From: Merluccius polli
Lineage: Eukaryota; Chordata; Actinopteri; Gadiformes; Merlucciidae
Assembly (NCBI GenBank): GCA_030340625.1
Contig: JAOPHQ010002323.1
Span: 1-64,000, forward strand
Length of the DNA stretch: 64,000 nucleotides
Direction of reading: 5' to 3'
Of the stretch, positions 23,787 through 33,329 are shown in pieces. The notes under the pieces were generated by a model that was not told the DNA's origin, ran no database searches, and saw only the letters and a program-made list of their open reading frames with translations. The position numbers and the translations under genes are program-made. Positions within the stretch are counted from its first letter, which is position 1. Every line of letters starts with the position of its first letter.

Positions 23787-23798
23787 GCTAGATCGTAC
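23787..23798 (-). promoter_or_regulatory. Self-primer binding site of element C
   Basis: On the minus strand GTACGATCTAGC directly follows the 5' LTR (LTR edge at 23799). ACGATCTAGC pairs with GCTAGATCGT at 24411-24402 in the LTR. As in B, two bases (GT) separate the paired segment from the LTR. Confidence 0.72.
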
Positions 23799-24556
23799 TG
23801 TTACGGAGGGTAAGCGAGTGGACCCAAATGCACAACACAGAGAGACACAGACACAGAGAGTAACAGATACTGGGGTTTTACTGGGGGGCAACAAATATGA
23901 TCAGAAAGGGAATAGGATGAGGGGGGCTGGGTAACCAGCTGGCAGTCGGACAGGTGGGGGTTCGGCAACAGGCGGGTAGTCGGTCAGGCAGGGGTTCGGC
24001 AGCAGGTGGGTAGTCGGACAGGCGGGGGTTCGGCAACAGGCGGGTAGTCGGACAGGCGAGGGTTCGGCAACAGGCGGGTAGTCGGACAGGCGAGGGGCTC
24101 GGCAGCAGGCGGGTAGTTGGACAGGCGGGGGGCTCGGCAGGAGAGTAGTCGGACAGGCGATGGGTCGGCAACAGGCGGGTAGTCAGACAGGCAGGGGCTC
24201 GGCAGGAGAGTAGTCGGACAGGCGATGGGTCGGCAACAGGCGGGTAGTCAGACAGGCAGGAGCTCGGCAGGAGAGTAGTCGGACAGGTGAGGGTTCGGCA
24301 ACAGGCGGGTAGTCAGACAGGCAGGGTTCGGCAGGAAACGGAGTACTCGGAAAACACAAGACTCAAAGAGGGACCAGGGACGAAGTACGGTAGTGGCAAC
24401 AACGATCTAGCAAGGATTGTTTGGAGATCCGGGGTTTAAATACTGTGCGCTGTTCAGATTGCCGGCAGGTGTGTAGAGCGCGGGGGGGATGAATGGGTGA
24501 TGTAATATGGGTGACGCCCAGGCCCCCACTAGGTGGCAGAAGTGGACGGCGTGACA
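23799..24556 (-). repeat. 5' LTR of element C (758 bp, twelve minisatellite units)
   Basis: 99 bp longer than the other LTR, equal to three 33-bp units. The array is at about 23950-24340. TATTTAA lies on the minus strand at 24442-24436. Confidence 0.93.
24402..24442 (-). promoter_or_regulatory. TATA box and presumed transcript start of element C
   Basis: Minus-strand TATTTAA (24442-24436) is followed 31 nt later by GCTAGATCGT (24411-24402), the complement of the primer site. It has the same spacing as in A and B. Confidence 0.72.
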
Positions 24557-24561
24557 AAGTA

Positions 24562-26594
24562 AATCTAAACTGTCCAAAATGAAAGCGAGCAAAAGAAACT
24601 GAAGTAACAGATCTCCCTCCCCATTTTAATCTAAACATAACTAGAGTTGGGACAAACGTTAACGTTAATGGTACAGTGTATGCCCAGCATTTAGCTGGGC
24701 CATTTAAGAGATTGTGTGCGTTTGCACAACTCACACTGCGCGTTTTAATCGGTCGTACTGCTCGACCCCAACACCTTTTTCAACTTCATCTAATCTGATC
24801 AACTTCTTATCAGCCATATTCTCGTTGTGTTTGTTGGCATGCGTAGGTGCACTCAAGCCATTTCCAGTGAATTCCAGGAAATCAGATGGTGAGACTGCTC
24901 AGACTGCCAACAAAACAGTCAGAAACCGGGCGGCAGATTCCTAAATCGCAGGCCAGTAATCAGGCATCGTAGACCCCCTCACTGCACAGCAAACAACAAC
25001 ATTAGTTTCAAATGAATGGCCAAATCAGGGTTAAAAGCCCGAATTCATACAGTGTATGCTCAGCTTTACTGTAATCATATGCCTATTAGCCTACTTGTTG
25101 TTGTAACGAGTGTAACAGCAGCACTTTATACATTTACTAATAACATTATGAGCAATCTATATATAGAAATATACTTTCTTACAAAAAAACAACACCATAC
25201 ATTTTTGCGTTGGGACCTTCAAGCAGTGATCTGTAATCTGAATAGGCTGCGCCTGCTGGAGACTCGGACTTGAGTTGTTGGGACTTGCTTGATTCTAAGG
25301 GCTATGATCAATTATCATACCCAGTGCACACAAACATAAAGTACATAATTGCTCCAACATTAATCCAGCATCAAGCAATAAGCATAGGCTCCAGCTTATA
25401 TGGTGCGGCAAACAATTTAAAAAATGGTATGATTACTTTTCCTACTTTTAGAGTAGCCTATGCAACATATTGTGTCTAAGTTAATAAGACATATGAATTC
25501 AATAAAACAAGTAGCCTATTCGTTTTTTCTTAGTTTTTCAAGATAATGTTGATGCCTTTCTGTCTGGATATTGTGCCTGTAACTGAGAAAGTGTTTTGTG
25601 GATAGTCTCACTCTCAAATTACACACTGAAAATAGATTTGACTGCTTTTTTCGGCATTTGTTCGACATAGCAAATTTTCCGTCCACTATGTGGCTGGCAA
25701 AAAATATCAGAGTGACCTCTGGTTATTATACTGCTGTCTCATCACATTGTTTATGGATGTAACGTCAAAAGTAATATAAAAGTAGTGGATGAAATGTTAC
25801 TTTTGGAAGTATTAGCGATTAATATGTAATAGGCTATATTACTTTTTCTAAATAACAAGCCTAACTCTGAACATAACTAATAATATAAATTATGAAGTAT
25901 TACTAATAAGTTATAACGAATAACTATGACTATTAAACCAGGTGTATGATACACTTAAACCAACATGACATACTGTAATGCAGAGAGGCAGAGTTTCCCC
26001 CTGCGGTGTTGTCAGTTTCAGCAGTGGACTTTGGGAAGGTCATGAGGTCATCAGCAGTTGGAATTATTTGGTGAACAGTCAAGCAGATTCTGACTAGATC
26101 AATTGGCAACAAAGATCAATGATCTATAAAGTGTTCAGAAAATCACAAAACATAGCATAGTATTTTGCTCTGTATTTTGCTCACAAAAGCTGCCTGTAAA
26201 ATGTGGACACTTTGAGGAAAAGGCATACAGGCACAATAATAACATGTGTCTATCTGAATAGTATTTATTCAGGTTCACAGTAAATGTAGCATGCAAGATG
26301 AGGCTCGACTCAGCTACACACAGCTCTTTTAGAAAGACATTATTGTGGGATCAGAACATTGCTTCAAACTGCTAAGAAATAATAATGGATAGAAATGGGC
26401 ACACATTGATCTACAAGCCTGCACTCAAAGGCACACATTTAAACATAATCAAACACAAAGATGCTCATGCTCATACCCACCCACACATAAACACACACAC
26501 ACAGGGATTTGTGTACCATGATTATTATAATTCCTGAAGATAATGCAAACCAAAGATACCAAGTGGTATTATTGTTGGTATTATTGTTGGTTTT
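24562..26594. other. No gene or classified element seen
   Basis: AT-rich DNA with only short open frames and no recognisable domain. Near the right end the 12-13 bp unit GGTATTATTGTT is repeated (about 26565-26592). Element D inserted into it. Confidence 0.55.
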
Positions 26595-26904
26595 TGTGAC
26601 AAGGTAGATGCCACGGGGTTCAGAAGGTAGGGAATCACACAGTCAGTCTCCGTGATAATAGGTTTTAATTGCATATACAATTGTCTCGCACACTGTCGTC
26701 GCCGCGGGCCCAGCTCTGGCTCCGGTCGCCGACCCGTGTGCTCGGGTCTCCACTCTCCCGGGTCCAGCACGCTACTGTGTTTATAAAGGGAGAGAGTGAT
26801 TAGCCCAATGGAACCCAGGTGTGCCAATCACTCTCACCTGGCGCGGCTCTCACGAGCCCTCTCCACAGCTCCCCCTTGCGGCTGATGCACCACGCCCCCC
26901 CACA
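26595..26904 (-). repeat. 3' LTR of element D
   Basis: 310 bp. In element orientation it is preceded by a purine-rich tract (GGCGGTGGAGGTATG, 26919-26905). Confidence 0.93.
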
Positions 26905-29043
26905 TACCTCCACCGCCTGATTTAGGCCGGGCACCCATCCGGCCTAACCCACTCCCCCCCCCATCCCCATGGGAACGGGACAGGAAGTCGGCCACAGCCA
27001 TCTGCGCCCCCGGCCTATGGATCACCCGGAAGTTAAATGGCTGCAGTGCCAGATACCACCGGGTGATCCGGTTGTTAACGTCCTTCATGCGGTGGAGCCA
27101 CTGGAGGGGAGCGTGGTCCGAGCAGAGGGTGAATGGGCGCCCCAGCAGGTAATACCGCAGGGCATCGACCGCCCACCGGATGGCCAGGCACTCCCTCTCC
27201 ACGGTGCTGTACCTGGCCTCCCGTTCTGACAGCTTCCGGCTGATGTACAACACCGGCCGGTCGACGCCCCGTACCTGCTGGGACAGGACGGCCCCCAGCC
27301 CGATGCATCCGCCTGCACGACAAAAGGGAGAGAGAAGTTAGGTGTGTGGAGGAGGGGCTCCCCACAGAGGGCCTGCTTTACCCTCTCAAGCGACTCCTGG
27401 CACTGCTCCGTCCACTGGACCGGATCTGAGGCACCCTTTCGGGTGAGGTCCGCGAAGTCTGGAATAAACCGCCGGTAATAGCCGGCCAGCCCCAGAAACC
27501 GCCGCACCTCTTTTTTTGTCTTGGGCCTTGGGCAGGCTGCAATCGCTGCCGTCTTATCTACCTGCGGACGCACCTGCCCGCCGCCCAAGTGGTACCCCAG
27601 ATACCGTACCTCCCTCCGTCCAACTGCACACTTCTTTGGATTGGCCGTGAGCCCCGCCTGCCTCAGTGACTCGAGCACCGCAGCCACCTGCTGCACATGC
27701 TCCGCCCAGGTGCCACTATGGATGATTACATCATCCAGATAGGCGGCAGCATATGCAGCATGTGGACGCAGCACTCTGTCCATGAGGCGTTGAAATGTGG
27801 CTGGGGCCCCGAACAATCCAAACGGAAGTGTGACAAATTGGTACAAACCGTACGGAGTGGAGAAGGCCGTTTTCTCCTTAGACTCTGGAGATAAGGGAAT
27901 CTGCCAGTAGCCTTTGGTCGTAAAAAAACGAGCCGTGCCCAGGCGATCCAGGAGTTCGTCCACCCGGGGCATAGGATAGGCATCAAACCGTGAAACCTCA
28001 TTCACCTTGCGATAGTCCACACAGAACCGGATAGACCCATCCTTCTTGCCCACAAGAACGATGGGGCTACACCAGGCACTGTTGGACTCTTCTATTACCC
28101 CCATCTCCACCATAGCTTTCAATTCTGCCTGAACCACTTTTCTCTTGTGCTCCGGTAACCGATAGGGCCGTGAACGCACCGTCACACCCGGGTGGGTCTC
28201 AACCCGGTGTTGAATAAGGCTTGTGCGTCCCGGCCGGGGGGAGAATACATCCGCATAACGTTGCTGCAACCTGTCTATGTCTGCTCTCTGGGACAGTGAG
28301 AGCTGTTCCCCACAAAGGAGCGAGGCAGGATTGGTCGATTTTGGTACCTCCGGCCCCAACTCATCTCTTTCTGCAATTGCCGTCACCAGAGAAACAGGCT
28401 CCGCCTCTCTCCACGCTTTAAGGAGGTTGAGGTGATAAATTTGTGTCGCCCCTCCCCTGTCCGAACGCACAATCTCATAGTCAACGTCACCCACTCGCCG
28501 TGTGACCACAAAGGGTCCTTGCCACTTGGCGAGTAATTTGGAGGTAGCCGAAGGGAGCAATACAAGCACTTTATCTCCCTGTGAAAATTGTCTTAGCCTA
28601 GCTCCTCTATTGTACAGCCGCTGCTGCCATTCCTGGGCCTGTAGCAAATTCTCACGTGATAACTGTCCTAGTGTGTGGAGTTTTGCTCTCAGGTCCAGGA
28701 CGTATTGCACCTCGTTCTTACTCGGGCTCGGACCCTCCTCCCAGCTTTCCTTAACCAGGTCCAAAACCCCACGTGGTGTCCTACCAAACAGTAGTTCAAA
28801 GGGAGAAAATCCCGTGGAGGCCTGGGGTACCTCGCGCACTGCAAACAACAGAGGGTCTATCCACCTATCCCAATTACGACTATCCTCGTGCACAAACTTA
28901 CGGATCATGGACTTCAAAGTCTTATTCAGGCGCTCCACGAGGCCGTCCGTTTGGGGGTGATATACACTGGTTCGAATTGACTTGATGCCCAATAATCCGT
29001 ATAGTTCTCCCAGTGTCCGTGACATAAATTGTGTGCCTTGATC
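26834..29043 (-). pseudogene. pol: Element D pol, second part: integrase end, RT, RNase H
   Basis: From about 29025 the frame reads the integrase core end (SVYHPQTDGLVERLNKTLK, with the catalytic E) and a C-terminal module (KWQGPFVV). Reverse transcriptase follows: WCSPIVLVGKKDG, RFCVDYRKVNEV, then AAYLDDVIIHS with the YLDD catalytic pair. The frame reaches QADASG at about 27303, where one missing G shifts it. RNase H continues in the frame 27253-26834 (YSTVERECLAI, LCSDHAPLQWL, FLSRSHGDG) and stops inside the LTR. RNase H at the very end confirms that no integrase lies downstream. Confidence 0.93.
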
Positions 29044-31133
29044 AGGATCTCTTTCGGGATCCCGACTCGGGAGATAACTTGAAACAGTGCCTGCGCCACA
29101 CTCTTTGCAGAGATGGTGCGCAGCGGTACTGCCTCCGGATATCGCGTTGCATAATCCACGAGAACTAACACAAAGCGATATCCGCGTGCGCTCCGGTAAA
29201 ATGGCCCGATGAGGTCCATCCCGATGCGCTCGAACGGCACCTCCATTAGAGGTAATGGCCGCAGCGGCGCTCTCGGGATGGCCGGCTGGTTAACCAGCTG
29301 GCATTCGGGACAAGACGCGCACCAGCGGCGCACGTCTGCCCAAATGCCTGGCCAATAGAATCGGGCCATTACCCGGTTCAGTGTCTTCTCACACCCCATA
29401 TGTCCAGCCATTGGGTTATAATGAGCCGCCTGGAACATTATTTCCCGGCGGCTCTTTGGTACCACCAACTGTGTAGTTATTTCCTCTGTCTGAGTGTCAC
29501 GACTCACTCTGTATAGTCTGTCCCTACGCAATGAAAAATGTGGATACGTTAACGCTGCGTCAGGGCGCACCATGTGACCATCAATTCTTATCACTTGGTC
29601 AAAGGCAAAGCGTAGAGTATCGTCACGAGACTGCTCGAGTGGAAAATCTTCCATGGAGTCGAACACGGGAACCCGCGGAGCCTCCTGTGAAGGCTCCGCC
29701 GGCTCCCCCTCCCCGTCTGCAGTGTCGGACGACCTCGCGTCACCGCTGAGCACAGCGCACGTATCCCCTGTCCCTGTCGGCCGTGAACGCACCCCCGCAC
29801 ACTGTCCCACTAACCTATCAAACCCTGGCCAATCAGTACCCAGAATCAGGGGATGCGTCAGGCGGGAGCTAACCGCTGCCTTTACACTATGCTTTTCCCC
29901 CTTAAACTGAATTTCCACCAGTACTACAGGGTATGTGTGAATATCCCCATGCACACACCTAATATCCACACCTCCCGCCTCTATCAAAGCCCCGGGTCGA
30001 ATCAGGTTCTGATGAACTATGGACTGCATGCAGCCTGAGTCCACCATCGCCTGATGTGTACCCCCCTGAATCCTTACCGGAACGCTGTACGTCCCCCCTG
30101 GACCGGGGGAGGGTGCTGGAGGGCCGACAACCCGGATCACCTGGCCCACCTCCATGAGGGGGCACTCCCCTCGGAAGTGTCCGAGCTGCCCACACCTCCA
30201 GCACTCCTGCCCTGCCGCCTGAGGAGCCCTCTGTGGGTCGAAAGCCGCGCCTGTAGCGGCTGAACCCTGGGGAGGGAAAGAAAGAGACGGGGGATTAGTG
30301 CGGGGGAGAGGGGAGGGCCGATTATTGTTATAGAATGAGCGGGGTCTGGGGGATGGTCGAGTGGGTGTCCAGTGCGGGGGCCCCGACGTGGGACCTCTGC
30401 GGGGTGCCGCCGTGGGCCCTCCCGGAGGGACCGGCCGGCCCTCCTGAGCCCGGCCCCGGGAGAGGACGGCCAGATGGTCCTCCGCCAGGGTGATGGCCCC
30501 GGCTAGGTCCGCCGGGCGGTGGCACATCACCCAGTCCGAGGTGGCGGCTGGGAGCCCCTCCACGAACTGCTCCAGGACGATCTTCTCCACTATCCTCCCC
30601 TCGCCGGCGGACCCCCCTGGTTGCAGCCACCTGGTCGCCGCGTCCTTTAATTGCTGGGCGAAGATGAACGGCCGCTCGGCGGGCCCCAGCTTGCCCCCCC
30701 GGAACCGGCGTCGGTGGTCCTCGGCTGACAGCCCCAGCCTGTCGAGTACCGCCCTCTTCACCTCCCCGTACTGTCCTCGGGAGACGGCGGGCAGCCCCAG
30801 CGCCACCGTCTGTGCATCCCCTGACAGCAGGGGAAGCAGCCGCACGGCCCACTCCTCCACCGGCCAGCCGCATGCTGCCGCCGTGGCCTCAAACATGTCG
30901 AGGAATGACTGCGGGTCATCGTGGGCCGCCATCTTCTGCACCGTCATGCCGGTGAATGAGGGGGCCGGTGCCGCTGCCCGCCTCACCATTGTCTCCAGCA
31001 GCTGGGTCTGCCTCTCCGCCTGGCCCTGGAGGGCCGCCAGCTGCTGACGGCTCAGGACCGCCTGGTCCCGGTTCATCGCCGCCACCTCCGCCAGCATCTG
31101 GGCCAGCGTGTTCATGGGCTGCTGCGCTTCCAT
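29037..31133 (-). pseudogene. gag-pol: Element D gag-protease-integrase ORF, frameshifted at the integrase core
   Basis: ATG 31133 (MEAQQPMNTLAQ) starts a single ORF. Residues about 141-222 look like a SCAN-type capsid domain: RPFIFAQQLKDAATRWL, GRIVEKIVLEQFVEGLP and WVMCHRP. A CCHC knuckle (CWRCGQLGHFRGECP) lies at 311-324 and a protease site DSGC at 365-368; the family more often has DSGA. Next come the integrase zinc motif (H-H-C-C; HYNPMAGHMG, CASCPEC) and the first catalytic D (GMDLIGPF). Near 29037-29046 a small deletion shifts the frame before the second D. The ORF then runs on out of phase to 28926. Gag and pro are in one frame with no stop between them. Confidence 0.92.
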
Positions 31134-31140
31134 CCTACCT

Positions 31141-31158
31141 GTCCCTGATCAGGCGCCA
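31141..31158 (-). promoter_or_regulatory. tRNA-Lys-type primer binding site of element D
   Basis: On the minus strand TGGCGCCTGATCAGGGAC follows the 5' LTR after one base. It matches the complement of the tRNA-Lys3 3' end (as used by lentiviruses) at 16 of 18 bases. Unlike A-C this element is tRNA-primed. Confidence 0.75.
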
Positions 31159-31159
31159 G

Positions 31160-31469
31160 TGTGACAAGGTAGATGCCACGGGGTTCAGAAGGTAGGGAAT
31201 CACACAGTCAGTCTCCGTGATAATAGGTTTTAATTGCATATACAATTGTCTCGCACACTGTCGTCGCCGCGGGCCCAGCTCTCCCTCCGGTCGCCGACCC
31301 GTGTGCTCGGGTCTCCACTCTCCCGGGTCCAGCACGCTACTGTGTTTATAAAGGGAGAGAGTGATTAGCCCAATGGAACACAGGTGTGCCAATCACTCTC
31401 ACCTGGCGCGGCTCTCACGAGCCCTCTCCACAGCTCCCCCTTGCGGCTGATGCACCACGCCCCCCCACA
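31160..31469 (-). repeat. 5' LTR of element D
   Basis: 310 bp with a TATA-like TTTATAAA at 31352-31345. Confidence 0.93.
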
Positions 31470-31486
31470 GTATTATTGTTGCTTTA

Positions 31487-31571
31487 TGTGTGTATGTGTG
31501 TGTGTGTGTGTGTGCATGTGTGTGCATACGTGTGTGTGTGTGTGTGTGTGTGTGCATACGTGTGACGGAGA

Positions 31572-31636
<65 letters not shown>
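31487..31636. repeat. (TG)n then (GA)n microsatellite
   Basis: Interrupted TG repeats at 31487-31587 and an uninterrupted GA run at about 31588-31636. Open frames across it are low-complexity artefacts. Confidence 0.95.
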
Positions 31637-31638
<2 letters not shown>

Positions 31639-31639
31639 T

Positions 31640-33329
31640 GCACTGTGAATCCATATGCAACTTATAAATTATTGTACTCTGACACATTTGGGGCAGAAAC
31701 GTGACACCTTCTGTGTGAGATGAATTACCACTGCTAACGTATAACATATTGAAACTCATGCTTGCTTGCACTCACAATATAAACACACCAATATGCACAA
31801 ACACCCTGAATCATATAAAACAAGAGGGGAGAAGGCAGCAGATGAGAAGTAGAAGGCACGTCAGCTTTAAGGATTTTCGGGTGTCAGACTTTCTTACTGT
31901 AGTTCATGAGACATTCATTTAAACAAATACACATTTGACTTTGCACAGTATCAGTTGCAATGTTGCAAGAAACTTTTTGAAAAAGGTCTGTACAAAGCAC
32001 TGAAGATAACTCAGGCTTTTGGTTAGCACTTTGTTGGTTGTACTGTGTTCTAGATTGGGTTGTTTCTTGTCCTGTCTGTGTTTTATTGTTTTATTTGTGT
32101 TATTTGACTACGGAAGACTATACTACATTGCTCTGGTTGAAAATGAAACCTATGAAAAAGGTCAACCTCACTCTATTTATGTTTAAGGACTAGTTTTCAC
32201 CAGGTAATGATTTTTTGATTTTTACACATTTTCTTATGTTAGGAAAAACACGTCTGGATCTTTTCTATCACTTTAATACATCTTGCTCTTTTTCATCATT
32301 TTAGTGGCTGCTATTTTGCGCTATGCATTCACTAATTGTGAGTTGTATTGTTGTTGTTGTATTGTTGTATTGTGAATTGAGTGATCATCAGCTCAAAGGT
32401 TCATTCTAAATGAAACACCTGCCTCTGCATGGCTCCATTCATCCAAACTCTATTCAACACTCTGGCAAACGCTTACGCCATTAAAGTGAGTCCAAAGGAA
32501 AGTTGGTAGCAAACTCTCAAATGGAGTCTCAATCTTCTCAATCAAAAACATTTTGATGATTCAAAACAGTTACTAAAACCAGTTATTTTACAGCCATACT
32601 GACTTCCTGTTAATCTTCATTAATCTAAGTATTTATTCAGGTGTGCGAAATGCTGGATAGCTAAATGATAAATGATTCATATAGTTCAGGTTTTTTCTGC
32701 TTTAGCTAGCACAATTATACCATATATATAACATATACTGATCTGTTCGGTACGATTTACTATACAATATCGTATATATTTCAGCAGAGACCCATGTGTG
32801 TACCAGTCATGCAACTGCTGCAGCTATACACTCTGAGAGACTGGTGGTAATTAAAGACAATATCAATATTCACTGATGAGGTACTGTATATTGAAACCGT
32901 TCACTTATGAACACTTATGGACTGGGCTCGTTGCTGAAATACCCTAATCTATCAACATGTAAAATGCACAAATTAATCCTCATTCCTACACTTTAAAACT
33001 GATTGAGCAGTTGTTACCATATGTCTGCAGCAGTAGCCTATAAACAAGTCAGTTTGAGACTGAATTTGGTCTACAAGGGAATACAGTTTTTGTCTCCTCA
33101 GACTAGTGGAAACTTTATGAAAAATAATTTGTTTCCAATTGAGAAAACATTTAAATATCAAAGTGGCTCAGTTAATTTAATTATAAACTTTGTTCTCATT
33201 TAGTCCTAGGTTTTAACTATTTAATAATAAAAAAGGAAACATCACAAAAAACACTTAAGGTCATGAAAATTAATTGAGATTTAGCAATTCAATGACGCAT
33301 CCACCTTGTTGTTGTTCGTGTGCGCATGC
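31640..33329. other. No gene or classified element seen
   Basis: AT-rich DNA; only short open frames without recognisable domains. Confidence 0.55.

Larger units (their letters stand above)
18810..24556 (-). mobile_element. Ty3/gypsy chromovirus C, minus strand
   Basis: Flanked by AAGTA (18805-18809 and 24557-24561). On the minus strand the LTR runs TGTCACGCCGTC...CCGTAACA. The element-5' LTR is at 23799-24556 and the element-3' LTR at 18810-19468. Gag, protease, RT, RNase H, integrase and chromodomain are all present but disabled by small lesions. Gag, pol and the LTR minisatellite are close to element B, so B and C are sister families. Confidence 0.95.
26595..31469 (-). mobile_element. Gmr1-type Ty3/gypsy retrotransposon D (integrase before RT)
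   Basis: Two 310-bp LTRs (26595-26904 and 31160-31469) with three differences seen. On the minus strand they run TGTGGGGGGGCG...CTTGTCACA. Flanks are GTTTT (left) and GTATT (right), a 5-bp duplication with one mismatch. Coding order on the minus strand is gag, protease, integrase, RT, RNase H. Ordinary Ty3/gypsy elements have integrase last; this order is the mark of the Gmr1-like group described from fish and other deuterostomes. Two frameshifts disable the copy. Confidence 0.93.

Noticed and set aside
30328..30873. Minus-strand 181-codon frame rich in Gly/Arg/Ala
   Set aside because: It is an out-of-frame reading of the GC-rich gag of element D.
31384..31771. Frames made of CVCVCV, ERERER or LSLSLS runs
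   Set aside because: Direct translations of TG and GA microsatellites.
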